From positions 17,546,001 to 17,610,000 of the forward strand of contig NC_090133.1 of NCBI RefSeq assembly GCF_040581485.1: a stretch of 64,000 bases of DNA. Reading direction: 5' to 3'. Positions 1 through 11,703 of the stretch are shown piece by piece. The notes beneath the pieces are model-generated. The model was not told the DNA's origin. It saw only the letters and a program-made list of their open reading frames with translations, and searched no databases. The position numbers and the translations under genes were made by a program. Source of the stretch: Linepithema humile. Lineage: Eukaryota > Arthropoda > Insecta > Hymenoptera > Formicidae. Every line of letters starts with the position of its first letter. The stretch's first letter is position 1.

Positions 1-752
1 GTAATATATTTGTAAGAAAATAAAAAATACTAAATTTATTGTTATATCTCAAATTAGTGTATAATACCTATTTTTTCTCAATATATCTTGACTTTTTAAT
101 AAATAATTCGTTAGATAAGCTTGTACATACTTTGCTTTTAGAAAAGAAAAACAATTTGGAATATACTCGTTTCAAATATATTATAAAAATGATTCAAAAT
201 TATCAAATTATTAATTTAAAATTAATAAAATAATTTAGTAAAGCATTCATATTAAAATCATTAATAAAATCCATATTAAGATATTAAGATTGCAAAATAT
301 TTGTAAGCAATAGTTGCAAAATCAGACAAATCGATGAAAAGCACAATTTAATATGTTTAAGTGACTAGAATCAGTCACATAAAGTCACATACAAGAATCA
401 ATCATATTAGTCACATATGTACAACAAATGAAACCAAAGACTAATGTGCAGATAAATTTTAATACATGTAATATATTTGTAAAAAAATTTTAAATATTAA
501 ATTTATTATTATATCTTTAATTAGTATATAATACCTATTTTTTCTCAATATCTTTTCATTTTTAATAAATAATTTATTATATAAACTTTTACATACTTTG
601 TTTTTAGAAAAGAAAAACAATTTAGAATATATTTGTTTCAAATATACCAGAAAAACAATTCAAAATTACTATATTATTAATTTAAAATAGAATAATTTAA
701 TAAAGCTTCATATTAAAATCATTAATGAAACAATCCATATTAAGATATTATA
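1..752. repeat. Two direct copies of a ~285 bp AT-rich segment, period 467 bp
   Basis: Positions 1-290 and 468-752 match each other along their whole length. Both copies begin with GTAATATATTTGTAA and share landmarks such as ATAATACCTATTTTTTCTC and TTTTAGAAAAGAAAAACAA. Both end near CCATATTAAGATATTA. The copies differ by scattered substitutions and small indels, so the duplication is not recent. The first copy is cut by the window edge, so more copies may lie to the left. Short frames through it are rich in I, K and N, show no family resemblance and are not called as genes. From 753 to about 1430 I see only AT-rich spacer. Confidence 0.75.
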
Positions 753-1429
753 TAATTAATATGTAAATATTAATTAAACAACTTTTTAACCAATAATTTA
801 TTTCTCAAATAAAATAATGTTAATCAAATAACAAAGAAACTAATTGGTTTCATTTATTGCAAACCACATTTATTGCAAATCAATTTCATGTAAATATAAA
901 TATCTTTAATATCATGACTCACCGAGCAACCGGAAAACTAACGTTTACCTTCATCCATTTTCCTTAATCATCGGTGCATTTTTATAAGCTTTGTACCAAT
1001 GTATTGTAGACATTATCCATAACAAAAAAGTGTCGAAAATTCAAGTATTGAAGTAATGGCACCACGATTCTGTGTCTCGCCTCAAATAATCACACAATTA
1101 TTTCTGAAAAATAAGAAAAGACAATTATAATACCTTTAAAATACACCATTATAATAATAAAATTTCCATTTTTTTATTTTTAAAAAAAGATGAAGAATAT
1201 TCCTCAATTAGAAATAAGTATTTTCTTGAATATTTCTATAAAATATAAATATGCAGTGACAAAAATAATCGATTAACTTTCATATAAATACAGAATTAGT
1301 ACAATTCATATAAGTACAATTTTTATATTAATAATGTTTGATATTATATCTAAAATTTTTTAAAGTATTTATTATTATTCAAATAATAAAATTTTTTTCA
1401 TTTATTTATTTAAAAAACGAGGTAGCTGT

Positions 1430-1827
1430 TGTCAGATCTCTTTCTACTGCATCAATTCGCGAAGTTTTATGAAATAAACTTTAGGTGGCGGATGATACCC
1501 GAACAGCACAGGTGGCAAATCGTCTGGAGTACCGCGCGAGCTAGAGGCAAAGTTATCGGATCAACGGAGCGAAGCGTGATAGCCGAAGAACGGGGAGAGC
1601 GAGAGGGAACCCCCCACATTCTGGCGGCCCCAGGTGTAGTTTGCCGCTCGCTCGAACAGTGCACTGCCGGACGCAATACACGGCACGCGATTTGCCACAG
1701 TGTTGTGTCGTTACACGTCTCGGTTCTGTCTTTCCTGTCCTTTAATTCGCGAGGAATTCGTCAAATATTTCCTAAGTTAAGAATAATGTTATCTCGGTAA
1801 TTCGCTGGACAGCAAACGACACACGAA
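1430..1827 (+). promoter_or_regulatory. CpG-rich promoter / 5' UTR region of Sans
   Basis: Base composition changes abruptly near 1430 from AT-rich spacer to a CpG-dense stretch that continues to about 2060, spanning the start codon at 1828 and the first donor site at 1851. This is typical of a germline-unmethylated insect promoter with its 5' UTR. No TATA box was identified and the transcription start is not resolved. Long open frames on both strands here (for example 1429-1800) lack an ATG and have no recognisable domain. They are expected by chance in GC-rich DNA. Confidence 0.5.
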
Positions 1828-4800
1828 ATGTCGTCCGAGCGATTTCACAAGTGAGTGTGTTTTTTTTTTGTGAAGACTCTTGTGTGCATATCGCGAGTAG
1901 CATGCTTTTCTCTCTGTCTCCATCGTTTTCTCTGCTCTTGTTTTCATACGCGCGCTTACACGTAAGACTTGTCCCGGGATCCGGAAAGTAGAGAAATGTC
2001 GTAGGGCGAGGTACTCGCCTTGAGATTGAAAAAATATACGAGTCGTGATTGTACAGTTCATCGCACGAAGCGATGGGATAATAATACGAAAAAATATTGA
2101 AACTACAAGCGTAATATTAACTAAAATTACATATCAAATACAATTTTTAATGCACAATGTTTGTTTTAATATTTTGTCTGATACTAAAAATATGAACAGA
2201 ATAACATAATAACATAATTGAATATAAAAGATTTAACTGTTTATTCTACTGTTATATCTGCTTAGGTTGTTCTTTGACGTTTACGAATTAAAGAAATTTA
2301 ATATGTATAACATAAATACTCATGTCATATTAAAAACTATAAACAATATATATTGACGTTTTTAAATCAAACTATAAACTAAATGATTCATGCAGGATCG
2401 ATAATAATCACTCTATCACACTGATTAACAAAATTGCACCTGCACTCACCGAGCAATTAGGACAAAGCAAAGATTAAAAAATCAAATCTTTCGTATTACA
2501 ACTGCTAAGTTATGAGCACAATCATTAATACATTATGCTTTAACATACTTGTTTATACCATCCGACAGGTAAAAAAGCGTGATAACAATCATATGAGTAA
2601 TATCCACACTTGTAATATATTATACTTATTAAAGAAACACTTCAAACATTAAAACATTAAATGTCAAAATAAAAAGGTTCACATTTAAATTAAAGAAAAA
2701 GACTTGTTATAAATAAAGAAATTCAAAAATTTTAAACAGTTATCTACAACTGAAAAATAATTATAATTGTGGAGTTTTATTATAGCATTAGCAGAGCGCG
2801 TGCGGAATTTATGCATGAGAAGAGGCTTCTGCTCTTATTTCATTCACCATAAGCGTTTATCGTTCAGATCATCTGTAGAAAATCCAAGTGCTTCTTGTAG
2901 ATCTATTAACTTTTACTTGCAAAAGTGTTATACATCGCGGCGTGACTAATATATTAAATTTATGAACAGTATGCAACATGTATAAAACATCTGATCTATA
3001 TTATATTTTCTCTATCGAATTTTGAGACATTTTCTTAGAGAGACGTCATTTGCCAACCTTTCACAAACTTTCAATACTTGATTCAATTGGTTAATTTAGT
3101 GAAAAATATGTAGATATTCAAATTTTATTTAATTAAAAATTACTTTAAATCGAATAGAAGACAAAGTCTTATTACTTTATTATATCTCGAGTTTAATTTC
3201 TAGAGAAATATGTTGTAAAACATTAACTTCAGATCATAATTTACTATTACTTCCTTTTGTCAGATCGCAATTTTAATATATTAAGATTAATAAGAATATA
3301 TAAAAAGATATTTTCGTTTATTCAAACAAATATTTTAAAAATTATGTTCAAAAATATTACTCAAGATTGCGTAATTTGTGAGCTAAATGTAAAAAATACA
3401 GAAAAATGATAATGTACTTATTAAGCGATTATAACTTCCTTTGTGAAATTAATACAGCTTATGAAATTTTATCTACATTAATTACTGAAGCAAATCATTA
3501 TCGTTAGAATTCAAGAATATTAATCCAGTGTCAAAATATAATAAAACGCTGACACGTTAAAACTGCTTTTCGTGGAATGCAACATCGACGAGTTGAAAGC
3601 GCTTGCTGTTGCACCTCACAAATCGCGCATATTTTCCCTTAACGTTTCAATTTCCCTAATTAAAAGGAAGGAAAACGCAAATTGCTCGTATCGCTGTTGA
3701 ACACAGTTTAACACTTTAACTAATTAAAATATCGCGAAAGCCTGCGCTGCAAATGTTGGAATAATCAGATGTTGAGACGCATGGATATAGTCCGCGGAGA
3801 TTTTTGCTCGCGATGAAATCCGTAATTCTTCCCCAAGAAACGCGACGATAGTTAGAATAACGAGTCGGTTGAAACCGGATAAAACACCGTGATATGTTGC
3901 ATGATAAAATAACAAGTACAGTTTTCACAAAACTGTATTTTAAAGAAATAAAAATGTGTTTTGGTTATAGCAACAATAAAATACATAACGAGTTTATTAT
4001 ATTAACTGAGAGTTAAATATTTTCATATTTTTAATAGAAAATGTAAAAAAAAAGATCTTTATGTATCTTTTGCCCATTGCTTTGCGTATCTATATAATTT
4101 ATATGTATAAATATCCTTGATATATATAATTATTAAAAAATAAATAGATGCACTGAGATTACTGGTTGCCAGAGGGTATGCATATCTATTATTTAATTTT
4201 TCTTTTTTCCTTTCTGAACACAACAAATATATTATACTATACTATATATTCCAATTAACACTCACCATAACTGCTACTCGTTGAATGTAGAAAGATTCTC
4301 TGCTTACAATTTTAAATTTCCAAATACAAAGAACAATCACATTATTTTTTTGTGAACTGCAATCATTTGCAAATGTTGTTTGTGGAACATGCAAAGACAC
4401 TTCGCTATAGCTTCAAATTCCTGCAATATAAAAATAAAATCACTTGTATAAAATGTAATCATCTTGTAATTAATATAAATGGGGCAATTTTTTTAGGAAT
4501 AGTATAATAAAACTGTATATGTAAATTATTTTTTATTTATAAGTGAAATTAATAATTAAGAAATTATTATTCAATCTCGAGACACATGTCTCTCTATTGT
4601 AGATGTAATTCTCTATAAATGTCAATATCTATTATTTTTTTTATGTTTTAATATTTTTCAATTAATATTTAATTTTTAACAATGCTGAAATAAACCGCGA
4701 GTCTAAGAATATTTGATAAGCCGGAGAATAGTATAATATACAGGCTTCTCTTTGTCGGAGGGCCTCGCGAGAAGGTGTACTGGACGTTCTAAAGGAAGCT

Positions 4801-7800
4801 ACGAGAAAGGATTGTAACGCGCGAGATGAAGGAGGAATGACCCCGACATTATGGGCAGCCTTTGAAGGACACATAGATGCACTGAGATTACTGGTTGCCA
4901 GAGGGTATGCATATCTATTATTTAATTTTTCTTTTTTCCTTTCTGAATAACACAACAAATATTATACTATATTGTACATTCTAATTAACACTCACCACGA
5001 TTGCTACTCGTTGAATGTAGAAAGATTCTCTGCTTATTACAACTTTAAATTTCCAAATGCAAAGATCAATCACATTAATTTTTTGCGAACTGAAATCATT
5101 TGCAAATGTTGTTTATGGATCATGTAAAGACACTTCGCTATAGCTTCAAATTCCTGCAATATAAAAAAGAAATTACATTAATTTCTAATACAAACTACAA
5201 CATTCAATAAATAAATTACATTGATTAAACAATTAGTTACGAATTATCTATAAATTAAAAAACTTTAAAAGATTAAAAAAAATGAAATTTAAATAAGTTT
5301 CAAGAAGTTTCAAGAAAATAGTTCAACATTGATTTAGTTTGGCCGAAATTTCTATATATTTTTTCAAATATGTACGTAAAAATTAGAATTATATTAGAAT
5401 GAACAGAAAGACTCATAAATAATAATTACAGTTACGTGTATTTATAATTACATGTTCATGACAAGATGTCAATCTGAAGATTCCGCTATGAAGCCTTTCG
5501 TCTTGCTTTTGTGTGTCACGGCGTAATGACACATGCTCAGAATTATCTATAAATAAAACACAGATGTTTTAGAAAATAAAAAATTAAATTTAAAATTACA
5601 TTTAGACATAAGCTTGAAGATAAAAATTTACATAATTTAGCATGGAATTGGTTTCATTCAAATTTCTGCACATTTTTTTACAAATGCAGAAACTATAATG
5701 AAATATAAAAATACTCGTGGGTAGTTATTTTATGCATATCTAAAATTACATATGTACAATCCCGTTCACAACAGGATGTCGAATTTGTTTCTGAAGGTTC
5801 CGCCATTCGAGCCCTTCGTCCTGCTTTTGTATATTGCGTCGTGATAATAAATGCTCGGAACCGGAAGCACGCATTACAGGTGTCCAGCGACTGCATAACG
5901 ACGGAAACCGCGGTCAAGCGAACAAAAAACAATAGACCGCGTACACGATATGGCAGACCGAAGCGAACTTTATGTTATGCAGTGTACCCAAAAGTACCTG
6001 CACAAATACGTTCACTTTCGACACAATTCACACATTCTCATTTAACTACATGCAGAACGAAAAACCAATTATTCGATTTTAACAAAAGAACATATGTATA
6101 CGATGTCAGTGAGCAAATTTTCCTCCGATCGAAATAAACAATCGATTGAGATTACATTGTGGACATCTGCGCATGATTAAAAAATATATTCAAAAGAATA
6201 AATTTAAATAAACAAACGATAAAACCGCGATGATGTGAGCGTTATATGTAAATGTCGTTTATGGAACGTGCAAAAACTTTCCGCTAGCTTCAGCATTAAT
6301 CGACAGATTCGACATTAATTACAAAATATTATTCTCAGCAAATAATTAAAATAAGAAAATAGATCTTCTTTCTTCATAAGAAAGCGGAAAAATTAAACAA
6401 GAAACGGAATATGAAACAACGCAATCGCTATATCAATGCATAGAATTTTGCGAAATTCATACAATTATTTATTAAACAAACGTAAAATAAGAAACTAAAC
6501 GCTTACCTTTTACATCACTATAAACAAGTGCAATAACAATTAAATATGATTACATATTTAAAAAATATTTTATATATTTTTTTAAGCATGTATTCAGCAT
6601 GTATGATCAGGGAATTATTGTATTGTATAGCATTTGTACATTTTTTACATTTTATAACAATTTAACATTTTAAATTCTATTTTTAAAAATTAATATATTC
6701 CTACATACAGTAATACATTTTAAAAACATTTTATATGAACATATAAAATACTCCATCAAATATCATTATCTCAATTTATCATCTCAATGTATGATTATCA
6801 ATTAATTATCATATCATATAATTATCAATTTATTATTCCAACGAAGAAATTAACACGGCGTGCCGCTTGATTATTTGTACTGAGCATCACTGAATACTGA
6901 GCAAAAAACAAAAAACAATAAAAAGAGAAAAATAATAGTCCTTGCTCAGCGTACAGTGGTACTCAATACGAAGCAAGCAACGCACTACGTTAACATCCCC
7001 ATCAAATTTCTACTTCCAATCAATTTTCCCAAGTTTATAAATGTTTCTAATAGTTTTCCAATATAAATCGCTAAAAAAATTGACTTCGCCAAAACTAGCA
7101 AAGTAATGGCCGATTTCGACTCCCTGCAACGATATTTGCTACGACACCAATAATGGCTCTCTCACAAAGGGAGCATCGAAAATATTCGTACAAATATATC
7201 ACATAATCATAAAATACAAGAATAAATACATACCACTCGTGAGATACGCCGAATTGTCGATCAAAATCAAGTAGCTATCTTGCCGGCTTCGGAAACAAGT
7301 TGATCGGATGTACATATCCGCATCCGTACCCTTTAGGAGCTTCCGATCAAATCGCGGAACGCGGCGAGAGTGGAGCTCTATTAACATACATGCACTTTTA
7401 TAACTTACATTGTACGTTATAAAATGAAATAGATACATTACCGAAACACAATTTATGCGCAAATTATGCATTTTTTTTTTCGTCTTCAGATGCTTTATTT
7501 GGGACGAGTGATGTAATTTCACAAGACGCCGACGTTTGAATGCTCCAAAAATTATCGCAAGCTGTAACGGTAAATTTAACTACGTGAGTCAGATCAACTT
7601 GCAATATGTCGTACTACGCGATCTATCATCATAATAGCGTACTATCATCAATTACCGGAAGTAACTAGTAACCTAATAATTCGCGCCTAAATAACCTAAC
7701 CTAACCCTAATCTAACTCGCGTTGTACGATTACATTGTACGAAAATCAAAGGGTGAATACATTTCCGGCATAATTAATGTACAAGTTATCAATTTCTTTG

Positions 7801-10800
7801 CGGATGTTTCGATCAAAATAGACTATGAGATCATATAAAGTTGCAGACGCTTGAATATTCTAAAGTTTTTTTGACATATTTTGTTGCTACCGACTATCAC
7901 TGGCGAAAATATACGTATATAAGTTATAATACATATAGATAAATACTTTTATGGTACATACCTACGACACATACATAAATAAGAACCATCAGTTTGGATT
8001 GATTTGATCGAATTTACGATCGATGCCTCTTGAAGACACGGACGTTCAGACGCTGCAAAGTCGCCGGGCAAATGGACAATACTTTTGCTGCAAACGTTTT
8101 GCACAAAGTCAATCACATAACCACTATTAAATATGAATTTTTTTGGTAAGAATGAAATTTGTAATTATTCCACTTCGAAGCGTAAGAAATGTGAGCAGAA
8201 GAAGCGAAAAAAACAAATCTTGCGAAATAATTTATTCTTATTAGATAAATTTTTACAGTATCAAAATAAAAAATTAATAATATAATAATAGAAAAATATT
8301 AATGTAAAATTGGCGCCAAATTATGTAGAAGAAGAAGCTACGTGAGTCAGTTTAACAACTGCAAATTTAAATAAATTATTTGCCAAATTGTTTTTTAATT
8401 ATGTTAGTTTCCTGTTTTTAAATTGTTTTAATATGACAAAAATATAATTATGCATTTAGAACATCTTTTACATTTACTTTTTAAGCAGAAATTTGTGATA
8501 ATAATTAAAAATTAATATATAACAATATAATCTATATATTGTACATAAGAACATATCGATATTTTTTATTTGTAGCAGTCTGTTTGTGTTTAACATATTG
8601 CATTATATCTTTAAATGTATATATTATTATAGTATATGATGATCATTATTAACATTTAATTTAATATATATAAAATGTACCGAATATTGTAAAACTCAAA
8701 CATTTTTTAATGCGACTTAAGGAGGAAAAAACCTTACATTATATCTCCTATATTTCAAAATAACATGTCTATTTTATTGTAGGGGTGATCCAGATAAAAC
8801 CGATTATTTCGGCAACACATGTTTGCATCTAGCAGCAGCAAGAGGTCATGAATTCTGCGTGAAATTTCTAGTAAAATTTGGTTGTAATATCTGGTCATTG
8901 GACATTGATCGACACTCTGCTCGAGAACTTGCTGCAATAAATGGCTGCGAGAGGATCTTGCAATTTCTAGATCTTGCCCAAGCCGATCAGGAATTGAATA
9001 ATCGCAAGAAAAGTCGGCTGCTCCGAGAAAAGGCAGAAAAAGATGCAGAGAAAAGGTGCAAAAATGCAAAGATATAGGAATGCAATTTGTTTTTGTGCTA
9101 TCTCCTTGATGGAGAAACAGAAGTGTTGTTTAAACTCAACTGAATATATTTATTATAAAATAGAACACAGATAATTTCTTTTACTTCACTATTTCAATTT
9201 TTCTTTATTATTGCGACCAATATATTGTTTTATCATATTGTTCTATATTTTTTACATTATGCAGTCTTGTTAAACGATTGTGGCAATTTGGTGATATACT
9301 TACCATAAATTTGCAAATTTAAATGCATTTTTAAAGAATGTTTAATTGTTCATTTACTTTATATTATGTGTTTTTTAAGGCAAATGAATGAATGAATAAT
9401 CAGTTAAATCTACATATTTTTACTTTTTTAAATAAAATTTAGATATATGTTTTAATATTGTTATTTATCTAGAATTTTTCTTTATTTAAATTTTTATTAT
9501 ACATTTATCTTTTAATTTATTAAATAATATTAAGTAATCAATGATCTCTGAATATGTCCATTTTTGTTAATAGATATTAACATATGTTACTTATTTTCTA
9601 TTTTAAATATCTCAAGATATATTTTTTATACTAATTACAAACATATTTCTTTAAGACTGAAAGAATACATGAAGAAACAGAAGATAGCTGAAACTAGAGC
9701 TGAAAAAGAGCAAAAGAAACTTATAAAAGATCGTGTTAAATCTGATTTCGACGCAATGAATGAGTTGAATTCTCAACGCCCCGGGGTACTGACCTTTAGA
9801 GGCCGAATGAAACCTTCGCCAACATTCAGTGATATCGTTGGTACTACCACAAAAAGACACGGCAGTACAGTTTGTCGCAAAGCTTTAGCGAAGAAAGCCA
9901 TCAACGATTTTAAAGTTGTGGAAGTAAGAAAAAAATATATAATTTTATTTTTTTATGATTTAAAACATAAAAATCTTAAAAACTATTTTTTAAATATTAA
10001 TTAAATTAATTTTATAAATTGGATTATTTTTTTCCATTCTTAAAATGCAAAATAAAAATCAAAAATAAATATTTATATAGATTTATATTTTATTATAAAT
10101 GACAGTTTCTTTTTGCTGATTTTAGTGATTATTGGATTGCATAATGTTGCATAATCTGTTATTATCAAAGGTTGAAGTGAATGGAAAGAAATCCGTTCGG
10201 AGTCTGACCGGCGTTCGACGGGATTCCGAAGTTATGTACGTAGGCACGTACGATACTCAGCCTCAACACATAGGCAGAAGAGGGAAGATCTCCGATGTGT
10301 GGAACACTCTGAGTAAATCGCAGAGTACGCCCGATCTCTTAGGTGAAAGGATATACGACGAGGAGGAAGAGGACAGGGAAGAAGAAAACTTGAATGTTGC
10401 GAAGGACACCACTTTCCTTCAGGAACCAGCCAGTATCTTCAACCGACCTGGTTTCGGTTCGGTAGCTTTCAGAAGGGCGGTTAGTTTTTATATTTATATC
10501 TTACATCATATTTTATGTTCACAAGAAGCTATAAACACTTTGCCTGCGGCAAAACAAAATTAAAGAAAATTGTAAGCAACAAAGAAGTTATTCTAAAAAG
10601 TATATTTATAGCCGCATAAAATGTTTTCTAAACACTTGGAATGTGATAGAACTTTAATATATACATACGTCGCAATGTTTTCTATTTTTATAATTATTTT
10701 AATGTCATGCTTTTTACATGCTGCAATAATGATCTTCATCTCACAAATGTAATCGTTCCGCACAATTGCTCCCGCAATTGTTGACTCGTAGAAATCGGTA

Positions 10801-11703
10801 TACTTCAACATTATGTCGATGTATTTTCTTTCGCAACGAGATGAACCATCACTTGTCCCATTTGAATCATGATTCAAACAGAAACAAAGAACCGAGTTGT
10901 GAGAATCATTGCGGAAATGTTAACGATCTTTTAAACGATTGCATCACAGAAATACGTAACAGACATTCATCAGGTGCACTAACGCTTAATTAAGTAACAA
11001 AGTGTGGATAGATTGAAATTATAAAGCAGCAGATATGCTAATTAATTTTTTCTTTATTGCACGTGATTCTATAATTTTCATATTCAGATAACATCTACAC
11101 TGGACAACTTGCCGGTCACGCAGATGGACGTTCAATTGCAGAACAGTAATCTTTCTGCTAATGGTTCTACAAACGGATCAGTAAACAGTAACAAATTCAG
11201 CCCAAATGGATACACCGAGGAGATTAGTATAGGAAGTGCCGGCAGTTTGGCACGTAGACAAAGTTTGTGGGATGAGGATTTGCTTTCAGGTAAATTAAAC
11301 AAACTTTTATCACAAAGCACAATTGAAATATTATTACACATATATAGCACAATGGCTCTTACAATCAGGATGCGGCAACATATTTTGCATAAAGACTAAT
11401 CAATTTTCTGCATACAAGAGAAGGGTATCATATTATTGAATTTATTTGTGAATAGAAGGTGAGGAGACGGACGAGGAATGGACACCCTTGCAGAGATTTT
11501 TGGTTGCCAATAATCTCATGTCCATACAGCCTATTCTAGAATCAGAGCAAATCGATTTGGAAGCTCTGATGTTACTCACCGAAACCGACATAGCGGCTCT
11601 CAAACTTCCGCTCGGACCCAGGCGGAAACTTACTAATGCAATCGCAAACCGGAAAAGAGCACTAAGCATGCCGGAGAGCGTCATCAAGGACAGCAGATTG
11701 TGA
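1828..11703 (+). CDS. USH1G: Sans / Usher syndrome type-1G protein homologue (ankyrin + SAM scaffold)
   Basis: Seven coding exons: 1828-1850, 4761-4904, 8783-9055, 9656-9923, 10171-10479, 11088-11289, 11456-11703. All junctions are GT-AG and in phase, giving 488 residues (human USH1G 461). The N terminus reads MSSERFHK, then ASREG, then the family block MTPTLWAAF. Ankyrin repeats cover about residues 8-130 (LRLLVARGG, GNTCLHLAAARGH, CNIWSLD). A basic/charged middle follows, with the family motifs NGKKSVRSLTG and SVAFRRA. The SAM domain is in the last exon (QIDLEALMLL, PLGPRRKL). The protein ends DSRL, a class I PDZ-binding motif; human ends with the same type. In vertebrates SANS links harmonin and myosin VIIa in stereocilia; insect Sans acts in actin-rich bristle and chordotonal structures. 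The exon 5 start (10171) is the least certain junction, chosen because upstream sequence carries an in-frame stop. Confidence 0.93.
4144..4443 (+). repeat. Upstream copy of a 300 bp duplication carrying a fragment of Sans exon 2
   Basis: This segment nearly repeats 4873-5175, offset by 729 bp. It starts at ATAGATGCACTGAG and carries the last 32 bases of Sans exon 2 together with its donor site (AGAGG|GTATGC), then about 265 bp of the following intron. It lacks the exon's acceptor and first 112 bases. The only upstream AG (4146-4147) has no pyrimidine tract, so it looks like a dead exon fragment with an intact decoy donor. Confidence 0.9.
4873..5175 (+). repeat. Parental copy: 3' end of Sans exon 2 plus start of intron 2
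   Basis: This is the functional counterpart of the segment at 4144-4443. The real exon 2 ends at 4904 in reading phase with exon 3. The two copies differ by a few percent plus small indels, for example TTATTACAAC against TTACAAT after TCTCTGC. Confidence 0.9.
5176..8782. repeat. Diverged dispersed repeats in Sans intron 2
   Basis: The rest of Sans intron 2 contains several short families of related sequence. R1 (GCAAATGTTGTTTATGG and following ~55 bp) is at 5100-5157 and again, more diverged, at 6247-6295; a third copy is at 4368-4427. R2 is at 5461-5535 and 5765-5856 (shared core TTCGTC-TGCTTTTGT). R3 (GACG-TTGAATG-TCCAAA type) is at about 7520-7565, 7843-7882 and 8034-8072. CTACGTGAGTCAG recurs at 7581 and 8338. 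A CCTAA-type tract lies at 7692-7717. No protein-coding exon was recognised. Confidence 0.5.

Noticed and set aside
1429..1800. 123-codon plus-strand frame upstream of Sans
   Set aside because: It has no ATG start, no recognisable domain, and lies within the CpG-rich 5' region immediately before the true start codon at 1828.
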